Assembly: GCA_031291615.1 (NCBI GenBank)
Contig: JARLIS010000026.1
Location: 1-64,000 of the forward strand
DNA from: Parvibaculum sp.
GTDB taxonomy: Bacteria > Pseudomonadota > Alphaproteobacteria > Parvibaculales > Parvibaculaceae
DNA length: 64,000 nt
Reading direction: 5' to 3'
Program-made: the position numbers and the translations under genes
Shown: one piece after another, positions 43,602 to 53,127 of the stretch
How the letters are laid out: each line of letters starts with the position of its first letter
How positions within the stretch are numbered: the stretch's first letter is position 1
Notes under the pieces: generated by a model
The model's input: the letters and a program-made list of their open reading frames with translations, nothing else
The model's database searches: none
Told to the model about the DNA's origin: nothing

Positions 43602-44063
43602 AGAACCTTCGATTTTGCTCCCCTTTTCCGCTCCACCGTCGGCTTCGACCAGCTCCAGTCGCTGCTCGATTCGGTATCCCGCGACGCCGGTACGCCGACC
43701 TATCCGCCCTACAACATCGAACGCTTGGGCGAGAACGAATACCGCATCACCATGGCCGTGGCGGGTTTTGCCGCGAGCGACCTGTCGATCGAGGCCAAGC
43801 AGAACGTGCTGACCATTTCGGGCAAGCGCGCTGAACCGGAAAACGCCAACTACCTCCATCAGGGCATCGCCGGCCGCAGCTTCGAGCGGCGTTTCCAGCT
43901 TGCCGATCATGTCGAGGTGAAGAGCGCCAATCTCGAAAATGGCCTTCTGCACGTCGATCTTGTGCGCCGCATCCCCGAAGAATTGAAGCCGCGCCAGATC
44001 GAGATTACGACCGGCGCACCGAAACCCCGCGCCATCGAAGGCACGCTCGCCGCCGCCGAATAA
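43599..44063 (+). CDS. Small heat-shock protein, Hsp20/IbpA family
   Basis: A 154-residue alpha-crystallin-type chaperone, normal length for alphaproteobacterial class A sHSPs. The N-terminal MRTFDFAPLFRSTVGFDQL is typical of IbpA-like proteins. The crystallin core spans about 35-130 (YRITMAVAGFAASDLSIEAKQNVLTISGKR to FERRFQLADHVEVKSANLENGLLHVDLVRRIPEE). The C-terminal tail carries the RQIEIT I-x-I contact. It holds aggregating proteins for refolding. It is controlled by an RpoH-like promoter and a probable ROSE thermometer. Confidence 0.95.
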   Translation: MRTFDFAPLFRSTVGFDQLQSLLDSVSRDAGTPTYPPYNIERLGENEYRITMAVAGFAASDLSIEAKQNVLTISGKRAEPENANYLHQGIAGRSFERRFQLADHVEVKSANLENGLLHVDLVRRIPEELKPRQIEITTGAPKPRAIEGTLAAAE

Positions 44064-44077
44064 CGACGTAGCGCCGA

Positions 44078-44112
44078 AAAGGGAGCGTCCCGCCCGGGGC
44101 GCTCCCTTTATT
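44078..44112. terminator. Bidirectional terminator after hsp20
   Basis: AAAGGGAGCG (44078-44087) pairs with CGCTCCCTTT (44100-44109), with extra inner GC pairs, followed by ATTT on the plus strand. The hairpin overlaps the stop codon of the convergent synthetase gene. Confidence 0.75.
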
Positions 44113-46798
44113 TCGGATTGCGAAGCGGCAAACGCATCTCGACGAGGTTGGGTTCGCCGGGTACGGAGGCGCGCGTAAATCCCAGATGCTCGCAGAGATC
44201 GAGCATGTGGGAATTTTCACGCAGGACATGACCGAAGATTTCGCCGACGCCGCGCTGTCGCGCATAGGCGATGAGATGCAGCATCAGCGCATATCCGAGG
44301 CCGACACCGTGAAAATCGGTGCGAACGAGGATCGCATATTCCGAGCGCTCTCGATCGGGGTCTTCCGACAATCTCCCGACCGCCGCAACGCTTGCGCGCG
44401 TGTTGTCGGTAAAGACGACAAACGCCATCTCCCGGTCGTAGTCGATCTGGGTCAGACGCGAAGCGAGTTGGCGCGGCAATTTTCTGAGCGGCGAGAGAAA
44501 CCGCATGCGCAGATCTTCCGGGTCCGTATGCTCCAGCGCATCGTCGATGAGCGGCGCATCCTCAGGCTTGATGGGACGCATCGGATATGTCCGGCCCCGT
44601 CGATCCTGAAGCACGCCTTCGAGATCGGAGGGATAGGGCCGTATCGCGAAACGCTCCGTACCTTGCGACCGCGCCTGCCGCACGCGCACCCGCGCATCGA
44701 GCGCGATCACGCCGCTCTGATCGGCCCAGAGCGGATTGATGTCGAGCTCGCAGACTTCCGGCAGGTCGGCGGCAAGGTCGCCCAGCGCCATCAACGTGCC
44801 CGCGATGGCGTCGAAGTCCGCCGGAGGGCGGCCGCGATAGCCTTCGAGAAGTTTTGAAATGCGCGTTCGCCGGATCAGGTCCTCGGCCAGCACACGGTTG
44901 AGCGGCGGCAGCGCCATCGCCTTGTCGCGAATGACCTCAACGGCCGTGCCGCCCTGTCCGAACAGGATCACTGGCCCGAAAGTCGCGTCGTCCACAATGC
45001 CGAGAATGAGTTCAAAAGCGCTCGGCTTGCTCGCCATGCGCTGCACGGTGAACCCGTCGATGCGGGCATTGGGAGCCGCCTTGCCGACCTTGACGAGCAT
45101 CGCTTCGGCGGCGGCGCGAACCGCATCTGCATTTTCGAGTTCGAGCGCAACGCCGCCGACATCCGTCTTGTGCGTGATGTCGCGCGAGAAAATCTTCAAG
45201 GCCGTTGGAAAGCCAAGCTCACTCGCAACGCGCACCGCCTCATCGACATTGCGCACGATCCGGGTTTCCACGATGGGAAAACCGTAAGCGGCGATGAGTT
45301 CCTTCGCCTCCGCTTCGTTCAACCACTCGCGCCCCTCGGATAGAACCGTATCGATGATCGTTCGCGCCTTGACGAGATCGCGATCCGGCCATGCGGGGCC
45401 GGCCGGCGGAATTTCCATCAGAAGCCGCTGCCTTTGCTGATAGCGGATTTGCAGCATGAAGGCATGGATCGCCTGATCGGGCGTTTCATAGGTCGGAAGT
45501 TTCGCATCGAGAAAAACCTGCCGCGCCTCGCGCGCGCCCTGGTCGCCGAGCCAGCTCGTGAAGACGGGCTTGGAGGTCTTCGCTGCCGCCTCGACGACGG
45601 TTCGCGCCGCCGCGACATTGTCGACAACCGCCGTCGGACAGTTCATGACGAGGATGGCGTCGGTATTCGGATCGGCGACGAGCGCGCCGATGGCCGCTGC
45701 ATAACGCTCCGCCGGCGCATCGCCGATAATGTCAACCGGGTTGCCGTGGCTCCACGTCCGGGGCAGCACGGCGTCGAGAGCGACGATCGTCGCAGGCGCG
45801 ATCTCCGCCAGGTGCCCACCCTCGTCGAGCAGAAAATCCGTCGCGAGAACGCCGACGCCGCCGCCATTGGTGAGAATGCCGAGCCGGTCGCCGGCAAGCG
45901 GCTTGCGCTCGGGCCGCGTCGACAGGGTTTCGACGGCATCGAATAGATCTTCGATGCCCTCGACGCGCAACATGCCCGCGCGCTGAAAGGCGGCTTCGTA
46001 AACGGCGTCCGATCCGGCGAGTGCCCCCGTATGCGAGGCAGCCGCCTTGGCCGCCGCCGCGTGACGCCCCGCCTTGATGACCATGACGGGCTTCAGCCGC
46101 GCCGCCCGCCGTCCCGCCGACATGAATTTCCGCGCATCCCTGATCTGTTCGACGTAAAGCAGAATGCTGCGCGTTCCGGGGTCCTGCGCGAGATAGTCGA
46201 GCATGTCGCCGAAATCGACGTCGGACATGCCGCCCAGCGAGACGATATGCGAAAACCCGATACCCCGCGTCGTCGCCCAGTCGAGCATGGCGGTGACGAC
46301 CGCGCCTGATTGCGAAACGAAGGCGACGTCGCCCGCAACCGGCGTCAAATGCGCGAAGGATGCGTTGAGCCCGACGCCGGGCACCATGACGCCTAGACAA
46401 TTCGGCCCGACGATACGCATCAGCGTCGGCTTCGCCGCTTCGAGCATGCGGGCCTGCAATGCGCGACCCTCCGCGCCAAGCTCGCCGAACCCCGCCGTAA
46501 TGACGACCGCCGCCCGCGTGCCGAGGCGTCCGAGTTCGTCGACGAGGCCGGGAATGGTGTCGGGCGGCGTTGCGATGACGGCAAGGTCCGGCGCTGCGGC
46601 AAGGTCCGCCGCATCGCGCACAAACTCCACCGCGCCAAAAGACCCCCCGCGCGGATTGACCGCCGAGATGGAGCCTTTGAAGCCGGCCCCCGTCAGATTT
46701 TTGAGCAGGACGTTTCCGACGCTCTTCTCGCGCAGGCTGGCGCCGATCAAGGCGACCGAGCGGGGCGCGAACATCTTGTCGAGATTGCGGATCGTCAT
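44108..46798 (-). CDS. ADP-forming acetyl/acyl-CoA synthetase fused to GNAT acetyltransferase
   Basis: An 896-residue fusion. It has a CoA-binding domain (about 5-135, opening MFAPRSVALIGASLREKSVGN), succinyl-CoA-synthetase-like domains (about 145-460), an ATP-grasp domain (about 470-690; KIFSRDITHKTDVGGVALEL) and a C-terminal GNAT domain (about 740-890; FHGVGLGYALMLHLIAYARQRG). This is the order of PatZ/Pat lysine acetyltransferases, in which the synthetase half is often regulatory. It may acetylate acetyl-CoA synthetase or other metabolic enzymes. The start at 46798 follows GAGAGGACG. Enzymatic versus regulatory role is not decided. Confidence 0.93.
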   Translation of the reverse strand: MTIRNLDKMFAPRSVALIGASLREKSVGNVLLKNLTGAGFKGSISAVNPRGGSFGAVEFVRDAADLAAAPDLAVIATPPDTIPGLVDELGRLGTRAAVVITAGFGELGAEGRALQARMLEAAKPTLMRIVGPNCLGVMVPGVGLNASFAHLTPVAGDVAFVSQSGAVVTAMLDWATTRGIGFSHIVSLGGMSDVDFGDMLDYLAQDPGTRSILLYVEQIRDARKFMSAGRRAARLKPVMVIKAGRHAAAAKAAASHTGALAGSDAVYEAAFQRAGMLRVEGIEDLFDAVETLSTRPERKPLAGDRLGILTNGGGVGVLATDFLLDEGGHLAEIAPATIVALDAVLPRTWSHGNPVDIIGDAPAERYAAAIGALVADPNTDAILVMNCPTAVVDNVAAARTVVEAAAKTSKPVFTSWLGDQGAREARQVFLDAKLPTYETPDQAIHAFMLQIRYQQRQRLLMEIPPAGPAWPDRDLVKARTIIDTVLSEGREWLNEAEAKELIAAYGFPIVETRIVRNVDEAVRVASELGFPTALKIFSRDITHKTDVGGVALELENADAVRAAAEAMLVKVGKAAPNARIDGFTVQRMASKPSAFELILGIVDDATFGPVILFGQGGTAVEVIRDKAMALPPLNRVLAEDLIRRTRISKLLEGYRGRPPADFDAIAGTLMALGDLAADLPEVCELDINPLWADQSGVIALDARVRVRQARSQGTERFAIRPYPSDLEGVLQDRRGRTYPMRPIKPEDAPLIDDALEHTDPEDLRMRFLSPLRKLPRQLASRLTQIDYDREMAFVVFTDNTRASVAAVGRLSEDPDRERSEYAILVRTDFHGVGLGYALMLHLIAYARQRGVGEIFGHVLRENSHMLDLCEHLGFTRASVPGEPNLVEMRLPLRNPK

Positions 46799-46904
46799 GG
46801 GCGTCCTCTCGGAAGGGTGCTGGCGCGGCGGGGGCGCGAGCCATAGACTAGAAAGGAAACGAGGCGAACGCACCTTGCGTTTCGACGCATGCGGAGAAGA
46901 TTTT

Positions 46905-47831
46905 ATGGCAAGCGCAAGAAGCCGCGTCCTGAATGTCGTTCTGCGTGTATTGACCGCCCGGCCAATCGATCCCGCCGTCGATCCGCGAAGCCTGCGTGAC
47001 CGGCTGAACAGGCTGGCCCTCCGCTTCGCCGGCAAACCGAAAGGCGTGAGCGTCGAGAAAGTCGACATATCGGGCATGGCCGCCGAATGGCTCACCCCGG
47101 AAACGGTTCACGGCGGCACCCTGCTCTACCTGCATGGCGGCGGCTACATAATCTGCGGGCCGGACACGCATCGCCCGGTGGTGGCGACGCTGGCGCGCCG
47201 CGCGGGTGCGCGCGCCCTCGTCATCGACTATCGCCTCGCGCCCGAACATCCTTTCCCCGCCGCCGTCGAAGACGCCTGCAAGGCCTATCGCTGGCTGATC
47301 GCGCAAGGTGTCGCGCCCGAAAGCATCACCGTCGCGGGAGACTCGGCGGGCGGCGGACTGACGCTCGCGCTCCTCCTCTCGCTCAGGAACGCCGGCGATC
47401 CCATGCCCGCGGGGGCGGCGCTCCTCTCGCCATGGACGGACCTTGCAATGTCCGGCTGGACGCATGTCACCCATGCGAAACTCGGCCCGATGCTCTCCGT
47501 CGAAGGCGCGCTCCTCGCCGCCCGTCACTATCTCCAGGGCGCCCTGCCCACCGATCCGCTGGCCTCGCCGCTCTACGGCGAATTCGACGGCCTGCCGCCG
47601 CTGCTGATCCATGTAGGCGAGCGTGAAATCCTGCTGGACGATTCCGTCAGGCTGGCGGAGCGCGCAAGGGCTGCGGGCGTATCCGTCGAGATCAAGACCT
47701 GGCAGGGCATGCCGCACGTGTTCCAGGCCTTCGGTTTCCTGCCCGAAGCCCGCGCCGCGCTGGCTGAAATCGGCGACTTCCTTGCCGCCCGCATGAACCC
47801 CGCCACCGCCGCCAGGAAGGCCGCCGAATAG
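46905..47831 (+). CDS. Alpha/beta hydrolase, hormone-sensitive-lipase (Aes/HSL) family
   Basis: A 308-residue esterase. LLYLHGGGYIICGPDTHR gives the HGGG oxyanion motif of HSL family IV, VIDYRLAPEHPFPAAVEDA follows, VAGDSAGGGLTLAL holds the nucleophilic Ser, and GMPHVFQAFGF the catalytic His. It prefers short acyl esters in characterised relatives. The start at 46905 follows GGAGAAG; a longer frame lies antisense to the synthetase. It is divergent from the synthetase gene. Confidence 0.92.
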   Translation: MASARSRVLNVVLRVLTARPIDPAVDPRSLRDRLNRLALRFAGKPKGVSVEKVDISGMAAEWLTPETVHGGTLLYLHGGGYIICGPDTHRPVVATLARRAGARALVIDYRLAPEHPFPAAVEDACKAYRWLIAQGVAPESITVAGDSAGGGLTLALLLSLRNAGDPMPAGAALLSPWTDLAMSGWTHVTHAKLGPMLSVEGALLAARHYLQGALPTDPLASPLYGEFDGLPPLLIHVGEREILLDDSVRLAERARAAGVSVEIKTWQGMPHVFQAFGFLPEARAALAEIGDFLAARMNPATAARKAAE

Positions 47832-47915
47832 AGTTTTGTTAATCTCTCCTTAGCGCCCCCTTAATCCGGAAACTCTAGAGTTTTTCGATGGTTTCTGGAT
47901 TGGGACAAAGGGCTT

Positions 47916-50579
47916 ATGTCGCTCTTCTTTCGCGCCGCGACCCGGACTGATCGGCACGCACCGGAGACCCGGCCGCGCTCGCCGGACGGGATTGCCTCCG
48001 CAACGGCGGCGCCTTTCGGTGTTGGGCGCCTCACCCGCCAGTTCGCCGCGAAATTTCTCGTCGTCTGCCTGACCCTGACGCTCGCCCAGCTCGCACTCGA
48101 ATATCAGAACGTGAAGCGCCTGCTGCTCGATCAGGTCGCGCAGCGCGCGGCATCGGTTGCAAGCAGCTTCAGCATGCACAGCGAAATGGATTCGCGCTTC
48201 ACGCTCAGCGACGCCGAAAATCTGACCGTCTGGAACGTCAGATATATGCCGGAAGTTCTCGGCATCTATCTGATCGACGCTCAGGGTCGCGTCGTCTCCG
48301 CCGCCGAGCGCAACGGCGGCAGCGACGAGGCGGCCATGCTGCGCGACCCTTCGATTCGCGCGGCGCTCGCCCGCAGCTTCAACGAAGACGAATCCTTCGG
48401 CATCGACCTCACCAACCGCGATCGCGCGGTCTGGGCGCAAGTCGCACCCTTGAGAAAGATCGGCGTCGCCGTGCTCGTCGCCATCGACCTCGCGCCCGCC
48501 AGGACCGAAATCGAGAAAACGCTCGTCCAGTCGATGGGACGCCGGCTTGGCGTCTTGCTGATCCTCATCGCCACACTTTTCGTGCTGATGCGCGGCTGGG
48601 TTCTCCACCCGATCTCGCTCCTCGCCAGATCGATCGCGCGCGCCAGCACGGGCGGCGGCTTCGAACCGCCGGCCGGCATGCCGAAAAACGAGATCGGCGC
48701 GCTGTCCCGCCTGTTCGGAGACGTTTTCGGAAAACTCGAAAGCAGCTTCGAGGAAAACGAGCGGCTGGCCCAGGTCGCGAACGGCACCCATGCGGGCGTG
48801 CTGATCGCCGACAGCCAGGGCCGGATCGTCTGGGCGAATGCCGGCTTCACGAAAATGACCGGATATGAACGCGCCGACGTCGAAGGCCGGACGCCGGACG
48901 AAATATTCCGCGAGCACAACCAGTCCATCGGCGCCGTCAATATTCTGGGCCAGAGCCTCCGCTTCGGCCTCGGCTGCAACGTAGAAGTGCTGAACCAGAC
49001 GCGCGACGGCAGCGCTTATTGGGGCGCCATAGAGGTCCGGCCGATCCGCAATGACGCCGGAGAGATCAAGAATTTCATCGTCGTCGAGAACGACATTTCG
49101 CATGTGAAGGAAGCCGAGAAGGCGCTGCGGAAAAGCCAGCGGCAGCTCGAAAATCACGTCGCCGAACTCCAGAAGACGCAAGCCGAGCTTGAGGAGGAAC
49201 GCGCCAAGCTGGACCGCGCCGCAGGCGACCTCGCCGCCGCCAGGGACGCCGCCGAAAGAGCGAACCGCGCAAAGTCAGAATTCCTCGCCACGATGAGCCA
49301 CGAAATCCGCACGCCGATGAACGGCGTCATCGGCCTTGCCGAAATCCTGCTCGACGAAGAACTGACGCCCAATCAGAAAAGCAACGTGGCGATGATCAAG
49401 CAGTCGGGCGAAAACCTGCTGACCATCCTGAACGACATTCTGGACCTCTCGAAACTCGAAGCCGGCAGGCTGGAACTGGATCATATCGCGCAGTCGCCGC
49501 GCGAGCTTGTGACTTCCGTTGTCGAACTGATGCGCGCCAAGGCGGACGAAAAGAAGATCGCGCTCAATTGCGCCGTCTCCGACAGCGTGCCGGCGGACAT
49601 CATCTGCGACCCGACGAGGCTCCGCCAGATCCTGTTCAATCTGGTCGGCAACGCGATCAAGTTCACGCAGGAAGGATCGGTCGACGTCTCCGTCGAGGCC
49701 AAAGCTGTCGAGACCAAGGCCGGCGCGACGGTCGGCGCCTGCGAACTCGTCTTCACGGTGCGCGACACGGGCATCGGCATTCCCGAAAAGGAGCTGTCCC
49801 GTCTCTTCAATCGCTTTGCCCAGGCGACCACGGCCACCGCGCGCACTTATGGCGGCACCGGACTGGGGCTTGCCATCTGCCGCGAACTTGCCACCCTGAT
49901 GAAAGGCACGATCGAGGTGACGAGCGAAGTCGGCGTGGGCACGAGCTTCTGCCTGCGCATTCCGGTTGCGAGCGCGCATCCGGCCGCGGAGATGCCCGTC
50001 ATCGAGGCAAGGGCAACCGAGACGTCTGCGCCCGTGAAACCCGCGCCTGTCGTCGAAGCCCCGGCGCCTGCGCCGTCGCCGCGAAAGGAGTCGCCCAACG
50101 CGCTCGACATTCTGCTGGCCGAAGACCAGCCGGTGAACCAGAAATTGATGTCAGCCGTCATGGAGCGCCTCGGACATCGCCTGACGATTGCGGGCAACGG
50201 CGTCGAAGCGGTGCGCTGCATGCGCAAGGCGCGCTTCGATCTCGTCCTGATGGATATCCAGATGCCAGAGCTCGACGGCATCCTGACGACGAAGGTGATC
50301 CGCAGCTCGGACGAAGCCTGGCGCAACATTCCGATCGTCGCGCTCACCGCCCATGCGATGGACAGCCACCGCCAGACCTATCTGGCGGCAGGCATGAACG
50401 GCTTCGTTTCCAAGCCGTTCCGCATGGAAGTGCTGATCGGCGAAATGGCCCGCGTGATGAACGAGGCGGCGGTCGAAACCGTGCGCCCGGTCGTCGATGC
50501 GAAAGCGGAAAGACCGTCGACATCCGCCAGCGACGCGCTGTCCGGCGCGCTTGACGATCTGGACCGGCTGACCGGCTGA
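47916..50579 (+). CDS. Hybrid sensor histidine kinase/response regulator
   Basis: An 887-residue inner-membrane hybrid kinase. TM1 lies near residues 35-50, a periplasmic sensor of about 150 residues follows, TM2 near 210-230, then a HAMP-like segment, a PAS domain (about 290-400; GRIVWANAGFTKMTGYERADVEGRT), a coiled coil (400-450), HisKA (phosphoacceptor His462 in MSHEIRTPMN), an HATPase with DTGIGIPEKEL and GGTGLGLAIC, and a C-terminal receiver (Asp780 in LVLMDIQMPELDG). It lacks its own HPt domain, which fits the HPt gene immediately convergent to it. The signal is unknown. Confidence 0.95.
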   Translation: MSLFFRAATRTDRHAPETRPRSPDGIASATAAPFGVGRLTRQFAAKFLVVCLTLTLAQLALEYQNVKRLLLDQVAQRAASVASSFSMHSEMDSRFTLSDAENLTVWNVRYMPEVLGIYLIDAQGRVVSAAERNGGSDEAAMLRDPSIRAALARSFNEDESFGIDLTNRDRAVWAQVAPLRKIGVAVLVAIDLAPARTEIEKTLVQSMGRRLGVLLILIATLFVLMRGWVLHPISLLARSIARASTGGGFEPPAGMPKNEIGALSRLFGDVFGKLESSFEENERLAQVANGTHAGVLIADSQGRIVWANAGFTKMTGYERADVEGRTPDEIFREHNQSIGAVNILGQSLRFGLGCNVEVLNQTRDGSAYWGAIEVRPIRNDAGEIKNFIVVENDISHVKEAEKALRKSQRQLENHVAELQKTQAELEEERAKLDRAAGDLAAARDAAERANRAKSEFLATMSHEIRTPMNGVIGLAEILLDEELTPNQKSNVAMIKQSGENLLTILNDILDLSKLEAGRLELDHIAQSPRELVTSVVELMRAKADEKKIALNCAVSDSVPADIICDPTRLRQILFNLVGNAIKFTQEGSVDVSVEAKAVETKAGATVGACELVFTVRDTGIGIPEKELSRLFNRFAQATTATARTYGGTGLGLAICRELATLMKGTIEVTSEVGVGTSFCLRIPVASAHPAAEMPVIEARATETSAPVKPAPVVEAPAPAPSPRKESPNALDILLAEDQPVNQKLMSAVMERLGHRLTIAGNGVEAVRCMRKARFDLVLMDIQMPELDGILTTKVIRSSDEAWRNIPIVALTAHAMDSHRQTYLAAGMNGFVSKPFRMEVLIGEMARVMNEAAVETVRPVVDAKAERPSTSASDALSGALDDLDRLTG

Positions 50580-50587
50580 AACGGAAA

Positions 50588-51004
50588 TCAGTGCGTCAGG
50601 GCGTGAAGTTTCGCGACGATGCGCTCGCCCAGCTCGTCGCCCGAGCCTGAAATATTGTTGTCGGCGACGGTCTTCAGAATCTTGATATGCGCGAAGACGA
50701 CATTGAGCGCCTCCGGCATCGTGCGGTCGCCGCTGCGAATGTAATCGCACAGTGAAGCGCCGATGGAGGTCACGAGATCGTAGCCGAAGGAACCGCCCTG
50801 ACCCTTGATGTTATGCGCGACGCCGTGAACGCCCTTCAGGACTTCGGCGGGCGCGGCGCCTTTTTCGAGGCCGCTCCAGACATTGAAGAGAGCGGCGACA
50901 TCGGACACAAGCTGATCGCGATAACTGTCGCGGAGCGCCGCGACGGCGGCTTCCGCCTGCGCGATCATCTCGTCGTAGCTCGCCTTGGTATCCGCTTCGG
51001 CCAT
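50588..51004 (-). CDS. HPt (histidine phosphotransfer) domain protein
   Basis: A 138-residue all-helical HPt protein. VHGVAHNIKGQGGSFGYDL places the phosphorylatable His at residue 64, in the standard HxxKGxxxxxG pattern. It could relay phosphate from the receiver of the convergent hybrid kinase, whose stop lies 8 bp away, to an unlinked response regulator. The start at 51004 is preferred; an ATG eight codons earlier is possible. No response regulator with an output domain is adjacent. Confidence 0.85.
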   Translation of the reverse strand: MAEADTKASYDEMIAQAEAAVAALRDSYRDQLVSDVAALFNVWSGLEKGAAPAEVLKGVHGVAHNIKGQGGSFGYDLVTSIGASLCDYIRSGDRTMPEALNVVFAHIKILKTVADNNISGSGDELGERIVAKLHALTH

Positions 51005-51084
51005 GAGCCTGCGCTCCTCGCCGGCCATGATCCCGGCGAGGATGAGCTTAGAGGGTCGGAATTAACGAAACTTGAAGCAGTCGC

Positions 51085-52125
51085 TCAACCTCCGCGCGCA
51101 ACCGCGAGAAACCCGTCGACCTCGGCCTCGCTCGTGGCGAAGGAGGTGACGAGCCGCACCGTATGGCCGTCGGCCCCGTCGCCCGCGCCGGGCCAGGGAT
51201 GGAAGGCAGCGCCCGCCGCGCGCAGCCGCTTGATGGTAGCCTGCGGCAGGCGGACGAATATCTCATTGGCCTCGACTGGCGCGGATATGACCGCGCCTTC
51301 GACGCCGCGCAGCCCGGAGGCGAGCCGCGCCGCCATCGTATTCGCATGACGCGCGAGCTTGAGCCACAAGCCGCCGTCGAGATAGGCGTCGAGCTGGGCG
51401 GAGAGAAAGCGCATCTTGGAAAAGAGATGCCCCGCCCGCTTGCGGCGGAATTCGAAATCGGCCGCAAGCGCTGGATCGAAAAAGACGACCGCCTCCGCCG
51501 CCATCGCGCCGTTCTTCGTCGCGCCGAAGGAAAGCACGTCGACGCCCGCCTTCCATGTCATCTCGGCCGGCGTGCAGCCGAGCGAGACAAGCGCATTGGC
51601 GAAACGCGCGCCGTCCATGTGAAAGCCGAGCCCGCGCGCCTTCGCCGCCGCGCCGAGCGCGGCGATTTCATCGAGCGTGTAGACCGTTCCCGCTTCCGTC
51701 GATTGCGTCAGCGTGAGGCAGGCGGGCTGCACCTGATGCACATCGCCCGCGCGGTAGTTGGCGAGCGCCGCCGCCAGCGTATCGGCCGCGATCTTGCCAT
51801 GCGCGCCGTGAAGCGCGATGAGCTTCGCCCCGCCCGAAAACATTTCCGGCGCGCCGCATTCGTCCACATTCACATGCGCTTCCGCATGGCAGAAGACCGC
51901 GCCGTAAGGCGGCGTCAGCGTCGCAATGGCGAGCGCATTCGCCGCCGTCCCCGTCGCCACCGGATGAACGAGAACCTCGCGCTCGAAAATCTCGGCAAAG
52001 CGGGCCTGCAACCGCCTGGTGATTTCGTCCGCCCCATAGGAGGCTGCCGCGCCCGCATTGGCCCGCGCAAGTGCCGCCAGAATGTCGGGCGCAACGCCCG
52101 CCGCATTGTCGCTGGTAAAGATCAT
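51085..52125 (-). CDS. Low-specificity L-threonine aldolase family enzyme
   Basis: A 346-residue PLP-dependent enzyme. The PLP lysine sits in VLSFGATKNGAMAAEAVVFF, with the substrate-side HMDGARFANALVSLG and N-terminal TSDNAAGVAPDILAAL typical of the family. It cleaves L-threonine or L-allo-threonine to glycine and acetaldehyde. It is monocistronic; a short open frame upstream overlaps its start but has no support. Confidence 0.92.
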   Translation of the reverse strand: MIFTSDNAAGVAPDILAALARANAGAAASYGADEITRRLQARFAEIFEREVLVHPVATGTAANALAIATLTPPYGAVFCHAEAHVNVDECGAPEMFSGGAKLIALHGAHGKIAADTLAAALANYRAGDVHQVQPACLTLTQSTEAGTVYTLDEIAALGAAAKARGLGFHMDGARFANALVSLGCTPAEMTWKAGVDVLSFGATKNGAMAAEAVVFFDPALAADFEFRRKRAGHLFSKMRFLSAQLDAYLDGGLWLKLARHANTMAARLASGLRGVEGAVISAPVEANEIFVRLPQATIKRLRAAGAAFHPWPGAGDGADGHTVRLVTSFATSEAEVDGFLAVARGG

Positions 52126-52640
52126 GCCGCCCTGCTCCGCTTCGATTGCGGCGTCATTAGAACCGATCCGCGGGCAAATGCGAACATCCCCGCGAAGCGC
52201 CGCTTCCGGGGGTTTGCGTCATCTCCCTTCGGGCGAAGGGATGCGGGGCGGCCGCGAACGCGAAGTTTGTAGTTTTTTAGCGTCCGTGGACGCCCCGCAC
52301 ACGACATTTTCGAGAGACTTTCATCGTGGTGATCCGCGTTCCAATGCCGCCCCGATACGCACGCCCCTGAATGTCTCGGATGAGAAGTGAAGTCGCGAAG
52401 ACTTTACACCGCAGACAGGTTCGATCCGGCAACGACACCATGGCTCGTAGTGGCCATGTCCCTTCACCACGTCCCCCCGGGTCTGCGGCCACGTTACTGC
52501 CGCAGGCGCGGGGTGCCGTCCGCCTGCCACGCGCCGGGGGCGTTCCCCGTCGCGTCCCTCTTACACACAGGCGACTGACGGGAAATGGGTTGGGGGGTAG
52601 GCGGAACAAGTGGGGAAATCTTTTGGGGCTTATCTAGTGC
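52126..52640. other. Gene-poor, structured intergenic region
   Basis: There are 515 bp without a supportable gene. Short frames exist on both strands but lack family features and regular codon bias. There are several GC hairpins, including CTGCGG/CCGCAG (52483-52505) and GCGTCC/GGACGC around 52280-52292. I looked for tmRNA, RNase P RNA, SRP RNA and 6S RNA signatures and found none. Composition resembles the surrounding genome. Confidence 0.4.
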
Positions 52641-52765
52641 GGAAGGCCCTCACCCTCCGGCGCTTACCGCGCGGGCCCCTCCCTCTCCCAGAGAGAGAGG
52701 GGAAGGATGATGTCGTCCGCTCTTTCTAGCCCTCTCCCCTTGGGAGAGGGTTGGGTGAGGGCCTT
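52641..52765. repeat. Composite repeat, left copy
   Basis: It starts GGAAGGCCCTCACCCTCC and ends TGGGTGAGGGCCTTT, with inner GC-palindromic and CCCTCTCCC/GGGAGAGGG segments. The same left and right ends occur in the same orientation at 53128-53283. The right half encodes the last residues of the DUF559 gene on the minus strand. Confidence 0.75.
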
Positions 52766-53106
52766 TCTCCGCCCAGCGCCCCAAGGATCATCGCCAGCAT
52801 GCCTTCCGTATTCGCCAGCGCCTCATTGTTCCAGAAGCGGATGACGCGATAGCCCTGCGCCTCCAGATAGCGCGTGCGCAGGGCGTCCCGGTCGGCGCGC
52901 TCATCATGCTGCCCGCCATCGAGTTCGACGACGAGCATCGCTTCCTCGCAGAGGAAATCCACGATGTAGGGGCCGATGGGAATTTGGCGCTTGAACTTGA
53001 AGCCGGAGAGGCCGCGATTGCGGAGGCGCGACCAGAGGCGTCTTTCCGCATCGGTCTGATTGCGGCGCAGGCTGCGGGCCTGCTTGATTTTCGGTCGGCT
53101 CGTCAA
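52726..53106 (-). CDS. DUF559 protein (Vsr-like endonuclease fold)
   Basis: A 126-residue protein of the DUF559 family, related to very-short-patch-repair and restriction-type nucleases. RSLRRNQTDAERRLWSRLRNR opens the domain, VDFLCEEAMLVVELDGGQH holds the PD-(D/E)xK-like acidic core (FxCxxxxLxxELDG), and YRVIRFWNNE follows. The only usable start is a TTG at 53106, with a GAGGG Shine-Dalgarno contributed by the flanking repeat. The C-terminal PSPNPLPRGEG is translated from the left repeat copy. So both ends of the gene are built from repeat sequence. The biological role of stand-alone DUF559 proteins is unknown. Confidence 0.82.
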   Translation of the reverse strand: MTSRPKIKQARSLRRNQTDAERRLWSRLRNRGLSGFKFKRQIPIGPYIVDFLCEEAMLVVELDGGQHDERADRDALRTRYLEAQGYRVIRFWNNEALANTEGMLAMILGALGGERPSPNPLPRGEG

Positions 53107-53127
53107 AGGCCCTCACCCTCTCCATGC

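Noticed and set aside
52122..52307. 61-codon minus-strand frame overlapping the threonine aldolase start
   Set aside because: Basic low-complexity translation with no ribosome-binding site and no family; probably chance.
52126..52640. Two-piece tmRNA, RNase P RNA or 6S RNA
   Set aside because: A T-loop-like GGTTCGATCC is present, but there is no matching T-stem, no ANDN-type tag frame, and no conserved RNase P or 6S elements.
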